DNA of 64,000 nt, taken from NCBI RefSeq assembly GCF_008370045.1, contig NZ_VOBN01000006.1, positions 186,001-250,000 of the forward strand, written 5' to 3'. How positions within the stretch are numbered: the first letter of the stretch is position 1; each line of letters begins with the position of its first letter. Under the pieces are notes generated by a model. The model made no database searches. It worked only from the letters and a program-made list of their open reading frames with translations, and was not told where the DNA came from. Positions 63,261-64,000 of this stretch are shown one piece after another. A program made the position numbers and the translations under genes. Source of the stretch: Pseudomonas sp. ANT_J12 (GTDB lineage: Bacteria > Pseudomonadota > Gammaproteobacteria > Pseudomonadales > Pseudomonadaceae).

Positions 63261-64000
63261 ATGAAAAAGTTTTTCAAGAAAGTCGGCGCATTCTTGCGCA
63301 AGACCTGGGTCTGGACCTTGCTGGTGGTGCTGTTCCTCGCGCTGCTGGTGTGGTTCGTCGGGCCGCTGCTGGCGGTGGATGACTACAAGTTCTGGGAAGG
63401 TTCGACCTCCCGCTTGCTGACCATCAGTGTGCTGTTCCTGATCTGGGGCCTGACCATGGTCTTCGTCAGCTGGCGCGCCGGTGTGCGCAAGAAAGCCATC
63501 GAAGACACCGAAGACGGCCAGGATCGTATCCGCCGTGAAGAGCTGATCGACGAAGAGCAGAAAGAGTTGAAGGTGCGCTTCAAAGACGCGCTGAAAACCC
63601 TGAAGACCTCGAGCCTGTATCGCGGTCGCAGTGAGCGCTGGCGCAGTGATTTGCCCTGGTACTTGCTGATCGGTCCACAGGGCAGCGGCAAGACCAGTCT
63701 GCTGGACTTCTCGGGCCTTGAGTTTCCGATCAACAAGATCGACCGCAAACTGACCCGCGACACCCTCGGCACCCGTCATTGCGACTGGTACTTCGCCGAC
63801 CACGGCGTACTGATCGACACCGCTGGCCGCTACCTGACCCAGCCGGATCAAGAGGTCGATGGCAGCGCCTGGAACACCTTGCTCGACCTGCTGCGCAAGC
63901 GTCGTCGCAACCGTCCGTTGAACGGCGTGCTGGTGACCATTCCGGTGGAAACCCTGCTGGGCGGCAGTGAGCAGGACCTCGACACTCTGGCGCGCCAGGT
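63261..64000 (+). CDS. tssM: T6SS inner-membrane protein TssM (IcmF), 3' end beyond window
   Basis: The first 246 codons are present. Two N-terminal helices (VWTLLVVLFLALLVWFVG and LLTISVLFLIWGLTMVF) are followed by a cytoplasmic NTPase domain with Walker A GPQGSGKT (residues 138-145) and Walker B-like GVLIDTAGRY. TssM spans to the periplasm and joins TssL with TssJ. TGTG precedes the ATG at 63261 with GGGACG as a weak ribosome site. stp/stk-type genes might follow outside the window. Confidence 0.94.
   Translation, partial: MKKFFKKVGAFLRKTWVWTLLVVLFLALLVWFVGPLLAVDDYKFWEGSTSRLLTISVLFLIWGLTMVFVSWRAGVRKKAIEDTEDGQDRIRREELIDEEQKELKVRFKDALKTLKTSSLYRGRSERWRSDLPWYLLIGPQGSGKTSLLDFSGLEFPINKIDRKLTRDTLGTRHCDWYFADHGVLIDTAGRYLTQPDQEVDGSAWNTLLDLLRKRRRNRPLNGVLVTIPVETLLGGSEQDLDTLARQ

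Overview
The window is a piece of a fluorescent-group Pseudomonas chromosome. The GC-rich coding sequence, the families of Pseudomonas intergenic repeats, and the gene orders aspA-LysR-purE-purK, MHS transporter-pstS-pstC-pstA-pstB-phoU, phoB-phoR-ubiA-ubiC and rubA-rubB-HU all fit this, because as far as I remember the same orders occur in the P. aeruginosa PA5348-PA5430 region. Species assignment is inference.

Layout. 1-10 kb: the 3' part of a MocR-type regulator whose linker carries a 12-bp-periodic array of DnaA-box-like sequences; a convergent gene for a very large toxin-like protein; a polyamine module (periplasmic binding protein, acetylpolyamine amidohydrolase, AraC-type regulator). 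10-18 kb: an asparagine/aspartate module (asparaginase, AGCS symporter, aspartase) with a divergent LysR regulator, then purE-purK behind a leader with two terminator-like hairpins, then small envelope genes. 18.8-20.2 kb: hexose-6-phosphate mutarotase and acyl-CoA thioesterase. 20.5-35.7 kb: the phosphate region, with an MHS transporter, pstS, pstC-pstA-pstB-phoU, a response regulator, an M23 peptidase, a CNNM/CorC protein and phoR-phoB. Pho boxes are visible before pstS, pstC and phoB. 35.7-39.3 kb: ubiA-ubiC, a short rubredoxin gene, rubredoxin reductase and an HU protein.

39.3-64 kb is a type VI secretion (T6SS) cluster. A divergent vgrG is followed by tssA-tssB-tssC-tssE, an accessory island, then tssF-tssG-tssH(clpV)-sfa-small lipoprotein-fha-tssJ-tssK-tssL-tssM (cut by the window end). 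The backbone order resembles the H2/H3 clusters of P. aeruginosa. No hcp gene lies in the window.

The most unusual part is the island between tssE and tssF (46.4-51.9 kb). It holds a PAAR protein overlapping a candidate NlpC/P60-like effector, surrounded by eleven small membrane, periplasmic or lipoprotein genes, most joined by 4-bp ATGA/GTGA overlaps. Four families (here called A, B, C and D) each occur twice. A copy of the tssE 3' end sits just before the PAAR gene and looks like a recombination scar. I read the island as an effector with an expanded array of immunity or accessory genes; that reading is inference.

Intergenic spaces are rich in palindromic repeats: REP-like elements, a 105-110 bp inverted repeat in three full copies and one short one, and an AGCTTGCAGCTTGTAGCTT-type repeat seen here only inside pst-phoU and phoB-phoR. 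No tRNA, rRNA, CRISPR array, insertion sequence or integrase was recognised.
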